DNA of 64,000 nucleotides from Prinsepia uniflora (GCA_032719365.1 CM064871.1:33763566-33827565), one strand, 5' to 3'. Counted from the first letter of the stretch, positions 44,796 to 58,420 are shown. The notes: generated by a model from the sequence alone, not told the origin. Program-made: numbers and translations.

Positions 44796-46530
44796 TGTAA
44801 CGACCCAGACGTTCAATGAGGGTAAAATCAGAAAAGTCTGATGAAATGGACCATTTTCCCCTAGAAGTTAAATGTTGACTTTGACTAAGGTCAAAATGTT
44901 AACTTTTTTACCGGGATGATTTTTGGCGATTCTAAAAACACCGTTAGGAAGGTCTTGGTTTCCCGAGTACGTTGACAGACATCATGCTAGAAACGGCGCT
45001 TGGTTGGATTCGTTCTTGGCCTAAGTTACCTAAGGAATTTTAGTAATTTTGCAAGGAGGGGTATTTTGGTAATTAAACTTGTGAGATATTTTGGGTGGCT
45101 AAATTGGGGTGTGCCCCTGTTCCTTATCCCTTTAATATTTGTGCACTGACTTGTGTGAGTGTGTGTTGGTGTTAAAGTGTTGAGTGGTTTTGTCTGTAAG
45201 GTGTTCTCAGCCAAGACGAAAAAACGAATAAGAGATGGAAATCCAGAGATAAAAGGAGAAACCGAGAAGGGAGGAGAGGAAAAGAGAGTGGGAGGAAGAG
45301 ACCAGAGTGAGAAGATGAGCGGTTGAAGGCTGCTACTAAACCGAGAACCCATGGTGACCCGAGAGGAAACTTTCTGATTTGGAATTGCCCGACCTAGTTT
45401 TTGACGGGAAATTTGGGAAAAAAGTACAGAGATGTCGATATTGAGGTTCTGCAACCTTATCAAGCCTTGAGAATGTGATTTTAGACGTCGGCACCACCCA
45501 GTTTCGAAGAGCCCACCATGGCCGAAACTTAAGAGATTTGGGTACGTTTCTTTGTATTTTGATGTTATATATCCGTTCATAAGATAATTTTGAGTAGACT
45601 AGTTGAAGAAGAATTGGAAAAGTACCAAAAATAGAGGATTTAGAATTGGGTCGGGCGACCCGAATAATAGGGGAGTCGGGTGAAAAAGACAGTTAACAAG
45701 GTTCACTATAGCAGGCGCATGGCTCTCACGCATAGCCACTTTGGGTGGCTCATGGGGGGCACGTGAGGGGGATTTTTGAGGTGTGTCCAACATGTGTTTT
45801 TATCCTTTTGATGTTACGAACATTTGGGCATAGGTTTTGAGTCGATCAGACATTGTTTTCGGGGTAGTTTTGGGTGTCTGAAGGTTTAGGGTTTGTTTTA
45901 AATACACTTACAAATCCCAAAAAAGTTATGGGATTAAAATAGAATATATTTGGAATTATTAGTGACCTTCATATGTGGGTTCTTATAGGTTTTGAGATTC
46001 CCAAAAAGTACAGAAATTTGTGCAAAGGATGATTCGACGTTATAGACGGTGTATGAGTGGATTTTCTTTCCCTAAACTATTATGGATGCATACTTACATG
46101 ATTTAAATGTGTTTCCATGTGATTTTGATAACATTGAAGTGATTGGGATTATATATGAATTTTACTGATTTTACAGATATTTAATTAATATTTTATTGTA
46201 GTTTTACGAGATTTTTGCTAAACTGGTTTCAAATACCATTTTGATTGTGGTTTCAAATTGAACTTGGCTTGTGGCACGAAATACGGTGATTTTGGAATAA
46301 TTATTATTTTCACATGATTTATGGATGGTTTTTACGAAATATCATTGATGGCACATTTTTTTAGAGTTGGCCTTTGAGCTATATTTTGGACTTAGGCCCG
46401 TTATTCTGATTGTGGTTTTGGTTTGTGTTATGAGATGAGATGTATGTGTTGTTCTTATTGATGATGTAAACTATGGTCTCTCGGAATTCATGATGTGATA
46501 GGTTGTGACGATTTGTAATATTGAGTTGTG
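44796..46530 (+). repeat. Element F 3' LTR, left part
   Basis: It begins TGTAACGACCCAGACG directly after the PPT. It contains GTTGACTTTGACTAAGG, GTATGAGTGGATTTTC with GGATGCATAC (about 46049-46090), and stops at the ATGTG duplication (46531-46535). The right part is 56206-57033, which carries the matching GTCCACTCACACG block (about 56888) and TTATCCCTTGTCTGACA (about 56985). Confidence 0.85.
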
Positions 46531-48183
46531 ATGTGTGATAGGACCCATCCCTAATCCCTTAGGATTAACGTGGGATGACCTACTCCCGTCGGACACCACG
46601 TGTCAGACCAGAGATATTACCGTGACCCTCTCGGGGTTTCCAGAGTACGCAGCTTCATGTGATGCCTCGGTCACTACTACATCTCGCATCCGCGATCAAC
46701 TTAAAGAGTACCAAACACCATTAAAACTGTGAGTGGACAAAAATAAGCATTTTCAAATACATTTTGGGAAAATACATTTATACCCTCCAATTAAAAGCAT
46801 GCATGCTTTAGAAAACGTGTAATCTCAAATGCTTTCTTAAAATCAAATCATATTTGTCAAGAACCGTTCCAATCCCCTTGAGATTAACGAGGAACGCTCC
46901 TGATCCCATCTGACACGGAGTGTCGGACTAGGGAAAATTAAAACCTTTAGCCTTCCGGATTCCAATGTACGCCAGGATTCGGAGGAGGTATGTGATGTCT
47001 CGGTTTCTGCTACAGTCTACACCGTATTCAACCTGAAGGGCATTGAAAACAGAAAGGTTGTGAGTGGACAAAAATAAAAGAGTTTATAAAACATATTTCA
47101 TAAAAGGCCTTTATAACCTTCACTAAAAAGCATGCATGCATAATAAAACCATTTATCAAACCACATATGTTTAAACAACCAAATCCATACGGGCCCTTGC
47201 CCAAAACCATTTACAGAAATCTTGAACATAATAATCATATGTGGGATTTAAGCCCAAATCCATTTATCAATCATAAAACACAATTTCGCAAACCAATTGA
47301 AATCATGTTTATCCAATTTCATATAACCAATCCTGTCACGGTATCTAGAGCTACGCGTGTGCTACCTGAGATCTCAAATCGAAGTCTCTCAGGGTCCACC
47401 CAGGTCAATGTCCGTAGATCACTGACCCTCCCTGAGGTTATAATCTATAGCCTTTCTGAGAGTAAGGAACCCAACGGGGGCGACTCCACTCAGTTAGTGC
47501 TCCGTGACTACTCCGGGGTCCACCTAGGCCAACGACCCTCCCCGGAGAAGATAATCCATATATAAAGGATGGTATACGAAAAACCTTTCAAGGGTTCATG
47601 ATGGTCCCCATAAACCGTCATGAACCATAAAAACCTTTTAAGGGTTCATGTCTGTCCCTATAAACCGCCATGAACCATAAATCCATTTATAGGTCCCCTA
47701 CCCGAAATCACAATCTTAAAGCATAACTGGGCCATAAGCTCGAATCCACATACAAACTGGGCCTCCGGCACGAATCGTAAACCAACTGGGCCTCGTGGCC
47801 GATTTCGTAACTAAATGGGCCTTGTGCCCGATTTCGTAAACCAAATGGGCCTCGTGTCCGATACGTAAGTCAACTGGGCCTCGAGCCCGATACGTAAACC
47901 AACTGGGCCTCCGACTCGATGCCTTGTTAAATCAAATGGACTTCAGATCTGAGAGTTCGTAAATCAAGTGGGTCTCGTGCCCGGTCCATATTTCCAAGTC
48001 CAAAATCGATTCAAGAACCAATTGGGCCTCTGACCCGAAAACGTAACTAAATGGACGTCGAGTCCGAGGGTTTCCAAACCAAATGGGTCTCGAACCCGAG
48101 TTTACCTTTTCAAATCCAGAACTATTTTATGAAACAATTTCCAAAACTATAAGCACAGAAAATTAGTGAAAAATCGTAAACCT

Positions 48184-48209
48184 CGATTTACGTGCAAACA
48201 CGTAAATCG
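48184..48209 (-). other. Hairpin with 11-bp arms in solo LTR H
   Basis: CGATTTACGTG, loop CAAA, CACGTAAATCG. The arms are identical to those at 21920-21945 in the A LTR although the two LTR families differ. Confidence 0.85.
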
Positions 48210-49481
48210 CCTCGAAACGCGTGAAATCATATAATTCACCAATATCCAAATCAATATCATCGAATCATATCCATAACACATATAAAACATTTATGCATGC
48301 ATCACAATTTAGAAATCAAGGTCCACTCACAAACCAACCTACACTGTCGCCTCGATATGCATGCCATAAGCATCCCCAGGCTAATCCGACCTCTCCCGGT
48401 CTTCCTGACCTTTCCAAATCATACCCAAAGGTTACTACTAACCTAAACAAGTCCATATTAAGAACCCTAAACTTTCCCGAAAAAGTCAACGTGTCCCGGA
48501 CACGATTCCCGAGGTGAAAAACCTCGATTTGACCAATCTAACGATCTTTGATCGACCTGAAACCACCCCCATTTGATCTGGATCGTCAAAACCTTTACAA
48601 TGACTTTGGTCCCACCAAATTACTATTCACACGCGCCCACACGCGCTGGTCAACGCTTTGAAAAGTCAACGCTGACGTCAGCACTGACACACATTGATAG
48701 TGGCACGTGTCACATCCGGATTGGCCCTCTATTTGACATGACAGTTTGACATTGTCAGATCTGACATGATGACATCATCCCTGACATGATGACATCAGTA
48801 GGATCACATCATCAGTCATCCCTAACCTTGGTCGGGTTTTGAGATCGGGTCGCCGTGACCCGCGGCTTGACCCGGTCGGTTCTCCGCCGTCCGGCCACCA
48901 AAACACTTCCTGTTTATTCCATTCTCACCTTCTAAGCCGAACCTAATGATCTATGTACTCGCAAACTAGAAAACGGATTGAAAACTATACATGAGATCCG
49001 AAAACCAGCTACCCAGCTTGCTACCGTCCTCCCTGTCGACTCAAGCCATCCCGTGCCTCGAAAGCACGTCTATTGGACTCGTCCTGGTCCATAGAATCAA
49101 TACGATCGACGAAGTCGATCCCTAAATGTTAAATATCAATTGCCAGAAATGGGTTTTAAACGGGTTCTCAGGTTTGGGTTTACCTCGCCGCCGTGAGAGA
49201 TGCCGTGGCCATCGTCACGGTCGCCCCGTCCTCAGGAGCTTCCTTCTATCACCCAACATGTTTGACAGCCACCCCAAGTCCATCCTTCCATCTTTGAGCC
49301 CGAAAATAGAGTTCGGTTGTTTACTTCCGAACTCGTGCCGCCGTCGTCCCCGTCGTGCCCTCAGTCCCTCAGGTAACACTCTCAGTCCATCCTTCATGAA
49401 AGTAGCTGGGGATAAGATGGGGTGGTGGTGGTGATGTGTGTTTTTTTTTTAAGAAAGAAGAAGAAATGGAAAATGGTGTCA

Positions 49482-49525
49482 CAGAGAGAGAGAGAGAGAT
49501 TGAGTTAGATGATGATGATGATGAT
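49482..49525. repeat. Microsatellites (AG)n and (GAT)n
   Basis: About nine AG units at 49482-49499 are followed by GATGATGATGATGATGATGATC at 49508-49526, inside solo LTR H. Confidence 0.85.
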
Positions 49526-49693
49526 CAGAAAAGAGAGAGAAGAAGTGGACGGTAGTGATGAGGGATTAGATAAAATGGATGGTTTAGATGAGAAATGGAA
49601 GGGTTTAAATTATAAAATAATTAGAATAATATTATTTAATTATGATAGATCCAAAAATTGGGGGTTTGCGCCAATGGGATGAGTGACACTTGT

Positions 49694-52600
49694 TGACAGG
49701 ACCCATTCCAATCCCCCCGGGATTACCATGGAATGTGCCCTGCTCCCGTCCAACAAGGGGTGTCAGACAAAGGATGACCAAGAGCCACTGCCCAAACAGG
49801 GCATCCAGAGTGCGCAAGGATCGATGGAGGAGGTGTGCAATGTCCCAGTCTCTGCTGCAATCGCATCCGTGATCAACCTGAAGGGCATTAAAACCAAAAG
49901 CTGTGAGTGGACAAAAACCAGTAAGTTCATCAAATACATTTATAAGACATTTATGCCCTCCAATAAAAACGTATGCATGCCACCAAAACCAGTAACCAAA
50001 ACGTTTGCTCAACCGAGCCATTAGGGCCTTAGCCCAAAAACCGTTAACCAAAAACCAAGTGTGGGAACTCAGCCCAAAACAGTGGAATACCACCACCATA
50101 CATATACGACCATGTGGGTCACCACCCACGACCATAAATGAACATCAATTCATTTAAAATCACACAATCATAAATCCACCCGGAAAGCCATTCCATTAAT
50201 TCGTATTTTACCATTACCATCACCAGCATCCCTGATGCTAGACGTCCCTGACGTCATATCTCACGGTTTCACAAGCTACGTGTGCTGCCCGGGGTCTCTC
50301 CGGGTCCATATATCTGACATCCCTGATGTCTGACGTCCCAGACGTCAATCATAGCAATCCTGCTCCTGAGTCATCATACGGTCCGGCTGCTCCGTATGGT
50401 GACCCTTCACAGGCAATGCACCGTGACTTCCCCAGTGTCCCAGACATCTGGAGGAGACCATCATATATCCATGTGTACAGATGGTATATGGAAAAACAGT
50501 TTTATTAATTCATTTCACAACATCACAATGGGCCCTGCCCGAATTTTCCATAAAACAACACATTTCCATTTAGGGTCCCTGACTCGAAACCACATTTATT
50601 AAATATAGGGCCCCTGATCCGAAATCATCATTTTAATCCAACTGGGCCCCATGCCCGACTTTATGAACCACTGGGCCCACGACCCGATTTATAAACCAAC
50701 TGGGCCCGCAGCCCGATTACGTACTCAAATGGACTCCAAGTCCAAGATTTCCAAAACAAGTGGGCCTCAAGCCCGAATTCATCTTTCCAATATAAAAACC
50801 GTTTTATCATATTATTTATTTAACCACAAGCACGCAAAACCACAAATAAACCGTTAATCCCGATATACGTGAAATACAGAAAACACCTCGAAATACGTGC
50901 AACATACCCGAAATCAATGCTCACAAATACCATCATAGAAATCACGTATATAAACCATTTAACACATTTAAGCATGCATAGGATTTATAAAACCAAAGTC
51001 CACTCACAGACCGTTTTAACCGTGTGCCTCGATACGCGTGCCACCGGCCCTCCCGGGCCACACCACTATCACCGGGACTCCAAATCCTGTCCAAGTCACA
51101 TTAGAGGGTCACTAACCTCATTAATAACATCCTATCAAAGTCCCGTAATTTTCCCGAATCTTTTACTTATTTTGAAACTTGTTTTAAAACCTTCGGACAT
51201 CCCGAACACTATCGAGACGGTGTCCGATCGACACGAAACCAATCCCAAAATGTTCGTTACATTAAATAGGACAGAAGTCATGTTGACCTCACCTCGAGAT
51301 TCGTGCCCACGCGCCGTCACGCGCCGCCGTGAGTGGCTGCGCGTGAAACTCACGCGCCGTGAACAGTGTCACCGTTCTGACCCGGTTGTCTGATAAACGG
51401 GTCACCGTGACCCGCGGCCCAACCCGACTGGTTCTCCGCCATTACTCGATCAATTTCAATTCTGTTTGTTCCTACAAGATCGTCTCATCAATTCCAGTTG
51501 ATCCATGCTTTAAAAACTGAGAAACCAATACGTTTGACTACCTGTTCGTGGAGGTGTGCAGACCGGCCACCTGCAACCGTCGTGCCTGCACGATCCCGGC
51601 CACCATTCCTTTCGAAAACGATCCCCAGAAGCTCGTCTCACCTTCTAGATCATCATCCTAATCACCAGATCGATCGAAATACGTTAAAACCCATCCTACC
51701 ATTTTTGTACCCGAAAACAAGCTCACGGGTTCGAGGCTTACCTCGCCGCCGTGGCTACCGCCGTGGCCACTAGCATGCCCAGTTCGACTCCAGGAACTCC
51801 TTTCACCCCTCAAACACGATCAAAACCAGTCCACACTGATTTTCCAATTTCTGAGTTTTCGGACCTCTCTGTTTTTCCTCTCCGCCGCCAACCTCGCCGT
51901 CTCCCGTCGCCTCCCGTCGTGCCCAGTTCACAGCAGTCGACTCACAATCCTCTGCACAGCCTCATGGTTACAGTTATGGTGGTGATGTGAAATGGGAGCC
52001 GTGTGCGGGTGTGTATGTGCACGGGTTCTGTTTTCCCGGTCACCACCGCCACCCACGGTGGTCCTGCCGCCGCATGCGACTCCAACTCCTCTCAGTCTCC
52101 CTGTGTTCTCTCACGGTTCCAAAAACAGAGAGGGGTTGTGTGTGTATGTGTTTCGGGTGGGAGAAAACAGAGTGAGAGAGAGATGAGTGTGATCAGAGAT
52201 AAAGGAAAGGAAGAGATGAGATCAAGGGCCCAGATTTGATCTGAGGTTTGAATGGATGGTGAAGATTTAAGGGGAGAAAATGGATTAAATAATCCAATGG
52301 CCAACAAGGATCCAGATTTTAGGGAAGGTGGGGATGAGTGACACGTGGCCTACATCCAAGGGTCCAGATTCGTCAGTTACTGTTCACCTATTTAAATATT
52401 ATTATTTTACTCCGAGTCTCGGTTAATTGCGATTACGTCCGTAACCATAACTTCGTCGTCAAATCTCCGATTTCGGCATGCCGCCTGTCGTTGGATTCGT
52501 ATCGAAGATTCCTACGTAACGGTCCTTGGCCCTCGCACATCGGACCTCCCGATCAAAAAGTCAACATTTGGCCCCTAACATGCCAAATTACCAAAATACC

Positions 52601-52870
52601 CCTCAACTTCCGAACATCATAACTTTCTCTACGAATGTCGAAATCAAACGTGCCACCTGTCTATGAACTCGTGACGTCCCGAACTACGTCACGGTCATCG
52701 GTCAAAGTCCATTTGACCGCCCGAACAAAAAGTCAACATTTTGCCCACGACCAGGGGCAAAACGGTCATTTCGCACAATTTGTCCGATTCCGCCCTACTA
52801 ACCACTGTTCATCCTCACTAATCAAGATTAATGACTAATCTAATCCCGGAATTCGGGACGGGTCGTTACA
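49694..52870 (-). mobile_element. Solo LTR I (A family)
   Basis: A 3177-bp minus-strand LTR runs on the plus strand from TGACAGGACCCATTCC to GGGACGGGTCGTTACA, flanked by CTTGT (49689-49693 and 52871-52875). It matches element A LTR2 reversed throughout, including GTGCTGCCCGGGGTCTCTCC, the GACGTC and GGGCC arrays and CAGACCGTTTTAACCGTG. There is no PBS or internal region. It is the innermost layer of the F-G-H-I stack, hence the youngest insertion there. Confidence 0.93.
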
Positions 52871-54038
52871 CTTGTCACGCATCCATGGGTCCCACCGAAA
52901 TATCTAACCAATCAGATTATGCCACCTAATCATTGCCTCGTAATGCGTGCATAGTATAATCGAACTTCCGTGACTTATAACTTTCCCGTTCGAAGTTCAA
53001 TTTCGGCGTGCCACCTGTCTATGGATTCGTATCGACTCGATCTACGTAATGGTCCTTGGCCCTCGCCCATCGGACCTCTCAGGTCAAAAGTCAACTAGTT
53101 TCCCCTTTTAACCAAATTACTAGAATACCCTTGAACTTCCAAACTTTATAACTTCTTCCTCGAATGTCGGAATCAAACGTGCCATCTGTCTATGAACTCG
53201 TGACGTCCTGAACTAAGTCACCGTCATCGGCCAAAGTCAATTTTACTGCCTGAACAAAAAGTCAACATTTTGCACATTCTAGGGGCAAAACGGTCATTTC
53301 ACGTCGTCCTCCTGAAAGTACCCCACTAATCACCGATTAACCTCACTAATCCTTTATTAGTCACTAATATAATCCTGGAATTTGGGACGGGTCGTCACAA
53401 TATTTCTTTTCAAACCAAAATATGTGAAAACATCTGGACATAAAGCAAGGCTTGAAAACATGACCAATCCTCATATCCCACATTTGTCTAATCTCATATT
53501 ATCATCAGTCATGTCATTTGTGCAACTCGTACAAATAAGCTCAAGAACAGCTCACGTCCGAGCATGTCGCCATGAACAAATCAACGACCGACGTTCATAT
53601 CGTCGTGAACATATCAACAACCGATCTCATACATCATAAGCACTCCTGAGTCGAGCCTCCCACGGTTGCTCGACAATAGGCAGTGCGTTGTGACCTCTCT
53701 AGGGGGAACACATCGCATCCCAGAGGCGAGCAACGTATCATAGGGACTGCTCCGGGGAAACATATTCACAACCAGAGTCCCTCTCTGGAGAAACACATTC
53801 CTACTGGAGTCACATCGATATCAAGATGATGGTCTCAGTGAAAACATTTATCAAATCTAACAAACGCATTTTCACAAAAAAAAAAATTCAAATCAAATCA
53901 TGTGTTTCACAAAGGGCCTTAGCCCAATACATAGTTTCCATAAATCATCTTAAAATAGTGTCCAACACTCATTTCATAAATCACATCAAATCATAATCTC
54001 GCTTTCAAGTTCACATGGATTCACACTCTGAGTCAAAC

Positions 54039-54580
54039 TATGAGGACCCGTGCATTGGGGGCATGGTTAGCAATCCCACATCGCCTGGGGGATTTGGGGG
54101 ATGCACCTTATATGTGTGAGCGCGCTTCTATCTAAAAGGAGGCCTTTTGGGAGCTCACTGGCTTTGAATCCTTAGGAACTCCAAAGTGGACAATATGTTG
54201 TTCGAGAAGGTCGGGTTGTGACAATTTGGTATCAGAGCCAAACCCTGGCCAAAATTAAGTATACGAGCGAGGACGCTGGGCCCCAATGGGGTGGATTGTG
54301 AGGACCCGTGCCTTGGGGGCATGGTTAGCAATCCCCCATCGCCTAGGCGATCTGTTGTATGCGCCTTAAATGTGTGGGTATGCATCTATCCAACATGAGG
54401 CCTTTTGGGAGCTCACTAGCTTTGGATTCCTTAGGAACTCCAAAATTCAGCATGTAGAGACTGGTACAATCCCAAGATGGATGACCCACTAAGAAGTTGC
54501 ATGTGAGCTCCCGAGAACAAAATTGTGAGGGCTTGGCCTAAAGCGGACAATATCATATTGGAGAAGGTCGGGTCGTGACA
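54039..54580 (+). mobile_element. Cassandra-like TRIM, copy 2 (complete, 542 bp)
   Basis: The 5' LTR is 54039-54223 (185 bp), the PBS is TGGTATCAGAGCC at 54227-54239, the internal region is 74 bp (54224-54297), and the 3' LTR is 54298-54580 (283 bp). Flanks are CAAAC (54034-54038) and TAAAC (54581-54585), a TSD with one change. The 5' LTR lacks about 98 bp present in the 3' LTR, covering the 5S-like C-box part. Non-coding; TRIMs are moved by proteins of other elements. Confidence 0.88.
54434..54499 (+). other. 5S rRNA-like segment in the Cassandra copy 2 3' LTR
   Basis: GGAACTCC at the left and AATCCCAAGATGGATGACCCACTAAGAAGTT at the right match the 5S A-box side and C-box side respectively, with substitutions. 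Confidence 0.7.
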
Positions 54581-56205
54581 TAAACGTCTTTTCAACAGGG
54601 TCTCAAGCCTAAAACATCACTTCAAAAATACCAAAATCATTTCATTATTCAAATTACTGCTCAAATTCACATTTAACTATAATCTAAGGGAAAATCATTA
54701 TCTAATAGGGTCTCAAGCCCAAAATGCCATTTTTACTCAAATATGTAAAAGCTTTCAGAAACTGACAATAAAATCCACAAATCATCATTCAAATCACTAT
54801 GCAATCATTGCATTTCAAACCACGATCATAAGACATTTAGAACATTTATGCATGCACCATATTTATAAACAAATGTCCACTCACACATGGTTCACGTTAC
54901 GCTCTAAAAACCCGCGCTGTAAGCCAAGCTGCAGCTTTCGGAACACTTTACCCTATCAAAGTCACACTCGGAGGTCACTAACAATCTATACGAGCTTATA
55001 CGTAAACACCCCCTAAACCCTGGTATAGTAAATGTGTCCCAAACACGCTTCTCAAGGAGAAAACCTCCAAAACACCAACTAAATGATCTCTGATCAGTTT
55101 GACCTCAAAATTCGTGCACACGCACTGGTCAAAGTTGGGTCAACAAATGTCAACAATGGTTAGCACTAACATCACTGTTGATGTCATATTGACATCTAAT
55201 ACAATGCCACATGGCACCACCTTACTATTCCATGTGGTCTGACAGCGCTAACATGGACTCGCCACGTCACCTTGACACTTTCTAGCCGGGTCGACCTGTT
55301 TCATTGTAATGAGCTGTTCAACCGGTATCGTAGACCTGACCATATCTCCACCGTTTCTCAACCAAAATCGACCATTCTTTTTCTAAACCACTCGTCCTTA
55401 ACCCCAAAACCGATTTGTGGCATCAAAACTGTAAAAACGTACCTAAAATCACCTAGGTAAGCTTGAACTCCCACGACCAAACTTTAAACTCGAACAAAAG
55501 CCCGTCCAATCGTCCATTCTCTCTGTTTCTTGGTCCTAGCTGGTCGTATGGACTCAAAGAACAAGAACAAGTCTTAAAAACACTGTTTTAAACGTCCAAA
55601 TCCAAACCCAAAATCAATCCGAACGGGTTGTCAGGTTTACTTGGGTTTTCTGATTTGCCTCCAAAGTTCCTAGCTCATCCTCACCCTCTCATCATCTCTC
55701 CCTCACTCTCTGTTTCTTTCAAACCAGAACAAGACGATGAGGATGATGAATGAAAATGAAGGAGAATGTGGTGGGGTGCTTTTTAGGCGAGTTGAAGAAA
55801 TGAAAGGGATGATGCATGTATGTGGGAAAATGGTCCAATGGGAAGAGTGACACTTGTCACTCATCCATTGGTTTAGATGAGATATTTTGGGCCCACTAAA
55901 AACAAACTAAAAGTCAACTTTCTTAAAAAACTTGTCATCGTAAAATCCAATCGAATTGTTCTAGACGCGTAACTTTCCCATACGACGTCTAGATTCGATG
56001 TTCTGCATGTCTATGTACTTGTGATCCCTCGATCTACGTAATGGATCTCGGTCCACATGCAATTGATCTTTCGGGTCAAAAGTCATCATTTTTTCCTTCT
56101 AAGGGCAAAATCATCATTTCACCTTGACTAATCCCATCTAGTCTCGATGAATCCTTGATTAAATCTTGATAATCACGAAATTTTGGGACTGGTCATTATA
56201 ATGTG

Positions 56206-57033
56206 TGTTAAATGTTTCTCAGTACTCGCGATGTGTGAAACGTTATTATGCTTGTGGTGATTGGATGTGAGTCTCAGACATCGAGTTGTGGGCTCCAAAT
56301 CATGAGACTAGTGTCGTGCGAGACTATATTGTGATGTCTCAGACGTCGAGCAAGGCTCCATTTCCTGAGTTAGTGTCACTCAGATGTCGAGTAAGGGTCT
56401 GTATCCCTAGTGAATAATATGCCTACCAGTAGTGCAATGATTGCAATAGCCATTGATGTTGTGCTTGTACATTGGTGATGAATTGACTATATGTGAATTA
56501 TGTGATAATATTGAATATGGATTGATTGTGTGTGTTTGTTATGGTACTTTGTGATCCATGAGGTATGTTATGATGCTTGTTGACTGGTTTGGTCCTCACT
56601 CAAACGTCGAGCTAGGCTCCAGATCTTGAGTAAGTAATGTGCCTACTAGTAGTGCAGGGGTATTGGTGATTGATAATGTGCGTGATGTGATTGACTGTGA
56701 TTTGTGTGGTTTATATGATAGTTGATTTTCGATTAATTTCTTTACGGGGGGTTTTCACGGATTTGAATATATAAATCGATTTTGTTTTAATTGAAGTGAA
56801 ATGGTTTTTGTATGCATGAATGGTTCTGGAAAATGGAGGGTAAAAGATGGATGTTTCAGATTATGTGTTTAAACTATTTCCTTTTGTCCACTCACACGTT
56901 TTCTTGGTTTTATAACCCTCCAAGACCGCTGCACGAAAATCGAGACTTGAGAGGCGGAGGCATGAACTAATGGGATTTTTGTTTATCCCTTGTCTGACAA
57001 GGTTTCTGTCAGATGGGAGTAGGGCATGTGTGT
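56206..57033 (+). repeat. Element F 3' LTR, right part
   Basis: It continues the LTR after solo LTR G. It contains three TCAGACGTCGAG/TCAAACGTCGAG-type blocks (56277-56610), ATGCATGAATGG, TTTGTCCACTCACACG (about 56885) and TTATCCCTTGTCTGACAAGG, and ends GGGCATGTGTGT where element J begins. Confidence 0.8.
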
Positions 57034-58407
57034 TGATAGGACCCTCTCCGTAATCCCGATCGATTAGAGTGGGAAGATCTGCTCCCGTTTGACACTTTCA
57101 TGAGAAAATGACCCAATTACCATTGGGAACCGAATAAACATGCTAGCCACGTGTCAGACAAGGGATAAACCTACTTCATACCTTGGATACTCGGAGTACG
57201 TAACTCCCCATGAGTGGACAAAATCCTTTTCCGAAGTCAATCATTAAACCCTCCATTTAATAAAGCTATGCATGCATCCAGTTTATGAATAAAACATCCA
57301 CCAACACTCGTACAGCCAAGCCAAGGAAACACAAAACACCTGTCTTTACTCCAAGTGTTGTATGTGGGTACAAAAAGTCCCACCGGACTGGAAAGATAAC
57401 TATAATCTCAACAAGCTCTCTTAGAATCCTCTCTATCCCGCTCGTCGACCACCGAAACACGCACGATTTCCATTCAAGGACTCGGAGCTAGAAGCGGCCG
57501 TCTTCAAAGCTCCCTGGAAAATGCATAAGCTAGACGCCCTTGGCGTTAGTCAGAAACATCTGATCGCTACTGGGATCCCGTCAAACTCATCTCCCTCAAA
57601 GATGCCACATCTACCAAAGTTCGAAATATGGTAAGTCCTCCAGCCTACACCATCATTCGAGTCTTACTCGAAAGACCCGACGCAAACTGACGAAACCTCA
57701 TAGCCATAATCGTCGTCGTACCCAGTGCTAATCGAGCCAAATCGAGAACTCTCAGCTCATACCAAGCAATAATCATGTAACTCTGCATCGAAGGTAGGAA
57801 CTCTACCTCTTAGGCTTCTTGATAAAATTGGGGGTGAATGTGATGTGTGAAAGTCTTGGTAGTCACATCCAAATCCGTAAAGAGCAATGTCTGCCACCAA
57901 CCATGTGTAGACCAATCCGAGAAACACATTGCTATCAATACCACACGCTTATGAGGGCAACCCATCGCTCGTACGACCTACTTAAACATGAGATCCACTG
58001 ATCGGTCACCACGAGATCCGATCCGCAAGTACCACTTTCTTTGGTAATTTCGTTCAACTGTTCTCAAACCAAGGTCATCAACAACCCCTGCTGCTCCTAG
58101 TAGCACATCTATCCTGACCGACCTTGGTCATAACTCCAAATAATCACTTTCCTGGGATTCAATCAACCAGTGAGTCCATAGCTCCAAGCCGCTGGGCCCA
58201 CACAAATTTGACTTTTCTCGGGCTCCAACACCGCTGAATACAACATCCAATGCTTAATAGAACCAATACGAGGTCCTTTCTCATTGAACTTTTCTCGCTT
58301 TCTCCTCGCTCCTAGGCTAATGACGTGGCTGTTGTCTTCGAGGCATCACATTCGTAAAAAAACTATTGTACATACCTAAGGTACGATTCTCAAAGAGAGC
58401 AACCTAG

Positions 58408-58420
58408 GGCTCCGATACCA
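58408..58420 (-). other. Element J primer-binding site
   Basis: The reverse complement is TGGTATCGGAGCC, one base from the tRNA-Met site TGGTATCAGAGCC. It is three bases from the LTR start at 58424. Confidence 0.88.

Larger units (their letters stand above)
46855..53399 (-). mobile_element. Solo LTR H (B-like family), host of I
   Basis: The plus strand begins TGTCAAGAACCGTTCC and ends GGGACGGGTCGTCACA, flanked by ATATT (46850-46854 and 53400-53404). Without solo LTR I it is about 3.36 kb. Its left blocks match element B's LTR reversed (GTGTGCTACCTGAGATCTC and CCTCCCTGAGGTTATAATC). It has the hairpin with 11-bp arms at 48184-48209 and a long GGGCC-type array at 47700-48110. Confidence 0.9.
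46536..56200 (-). mobile_element. Solo LTR G, host of H and a Cassandra element
   Basis: On the plus strand it runs from TGATAGGACCCATCCC to GGGACTGGTCATTATA and is flanked by ATGTG (46531-46535 and 56201-56205). Without nested elements it is about 2.57 kb (46536-46854, 53405-54038 and 54586-56200), with no internal region. Its last base triplet is ATA rather than ACA. It carries TATGCATGCACC (about 54848) and GTCCACTCACACA (about 54877). Confidence 0.88.
43487..57033 (+). mobile_element. Element F: internal region plus 3' LTR, with large nested insertions
   Basis: The plus-strand element has a PBS-like site at 43490-43501, non-coding internal DNA to 44795, a PPT (AAGGAGGGTAGGT, 44783-44795) and a 3' LTR starting at 44796. 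The LTR is broken by solo LTR G at 46536 (TSD ATGTG), resumes at 56206 and is cut at 57033 by element J, just before its last ~40-60 bp. The 5' LTR is missing except for the end-like 12 bases before the PBS. No coding domain is seen. Confidence 0.75.

Noticed and set aside
51498..52239. Overlapping plus-strand frames in solo LTR I
   Set aside because: GC-rich CCGCCG-type LTR sequence gives several open frames at once; none resembles a known protein.
54227..54239. tRNA gene at primer sites
   Set aside because: Only the 12-13 bases complementary to the tRNA 3' end are present; no cloverleaf.
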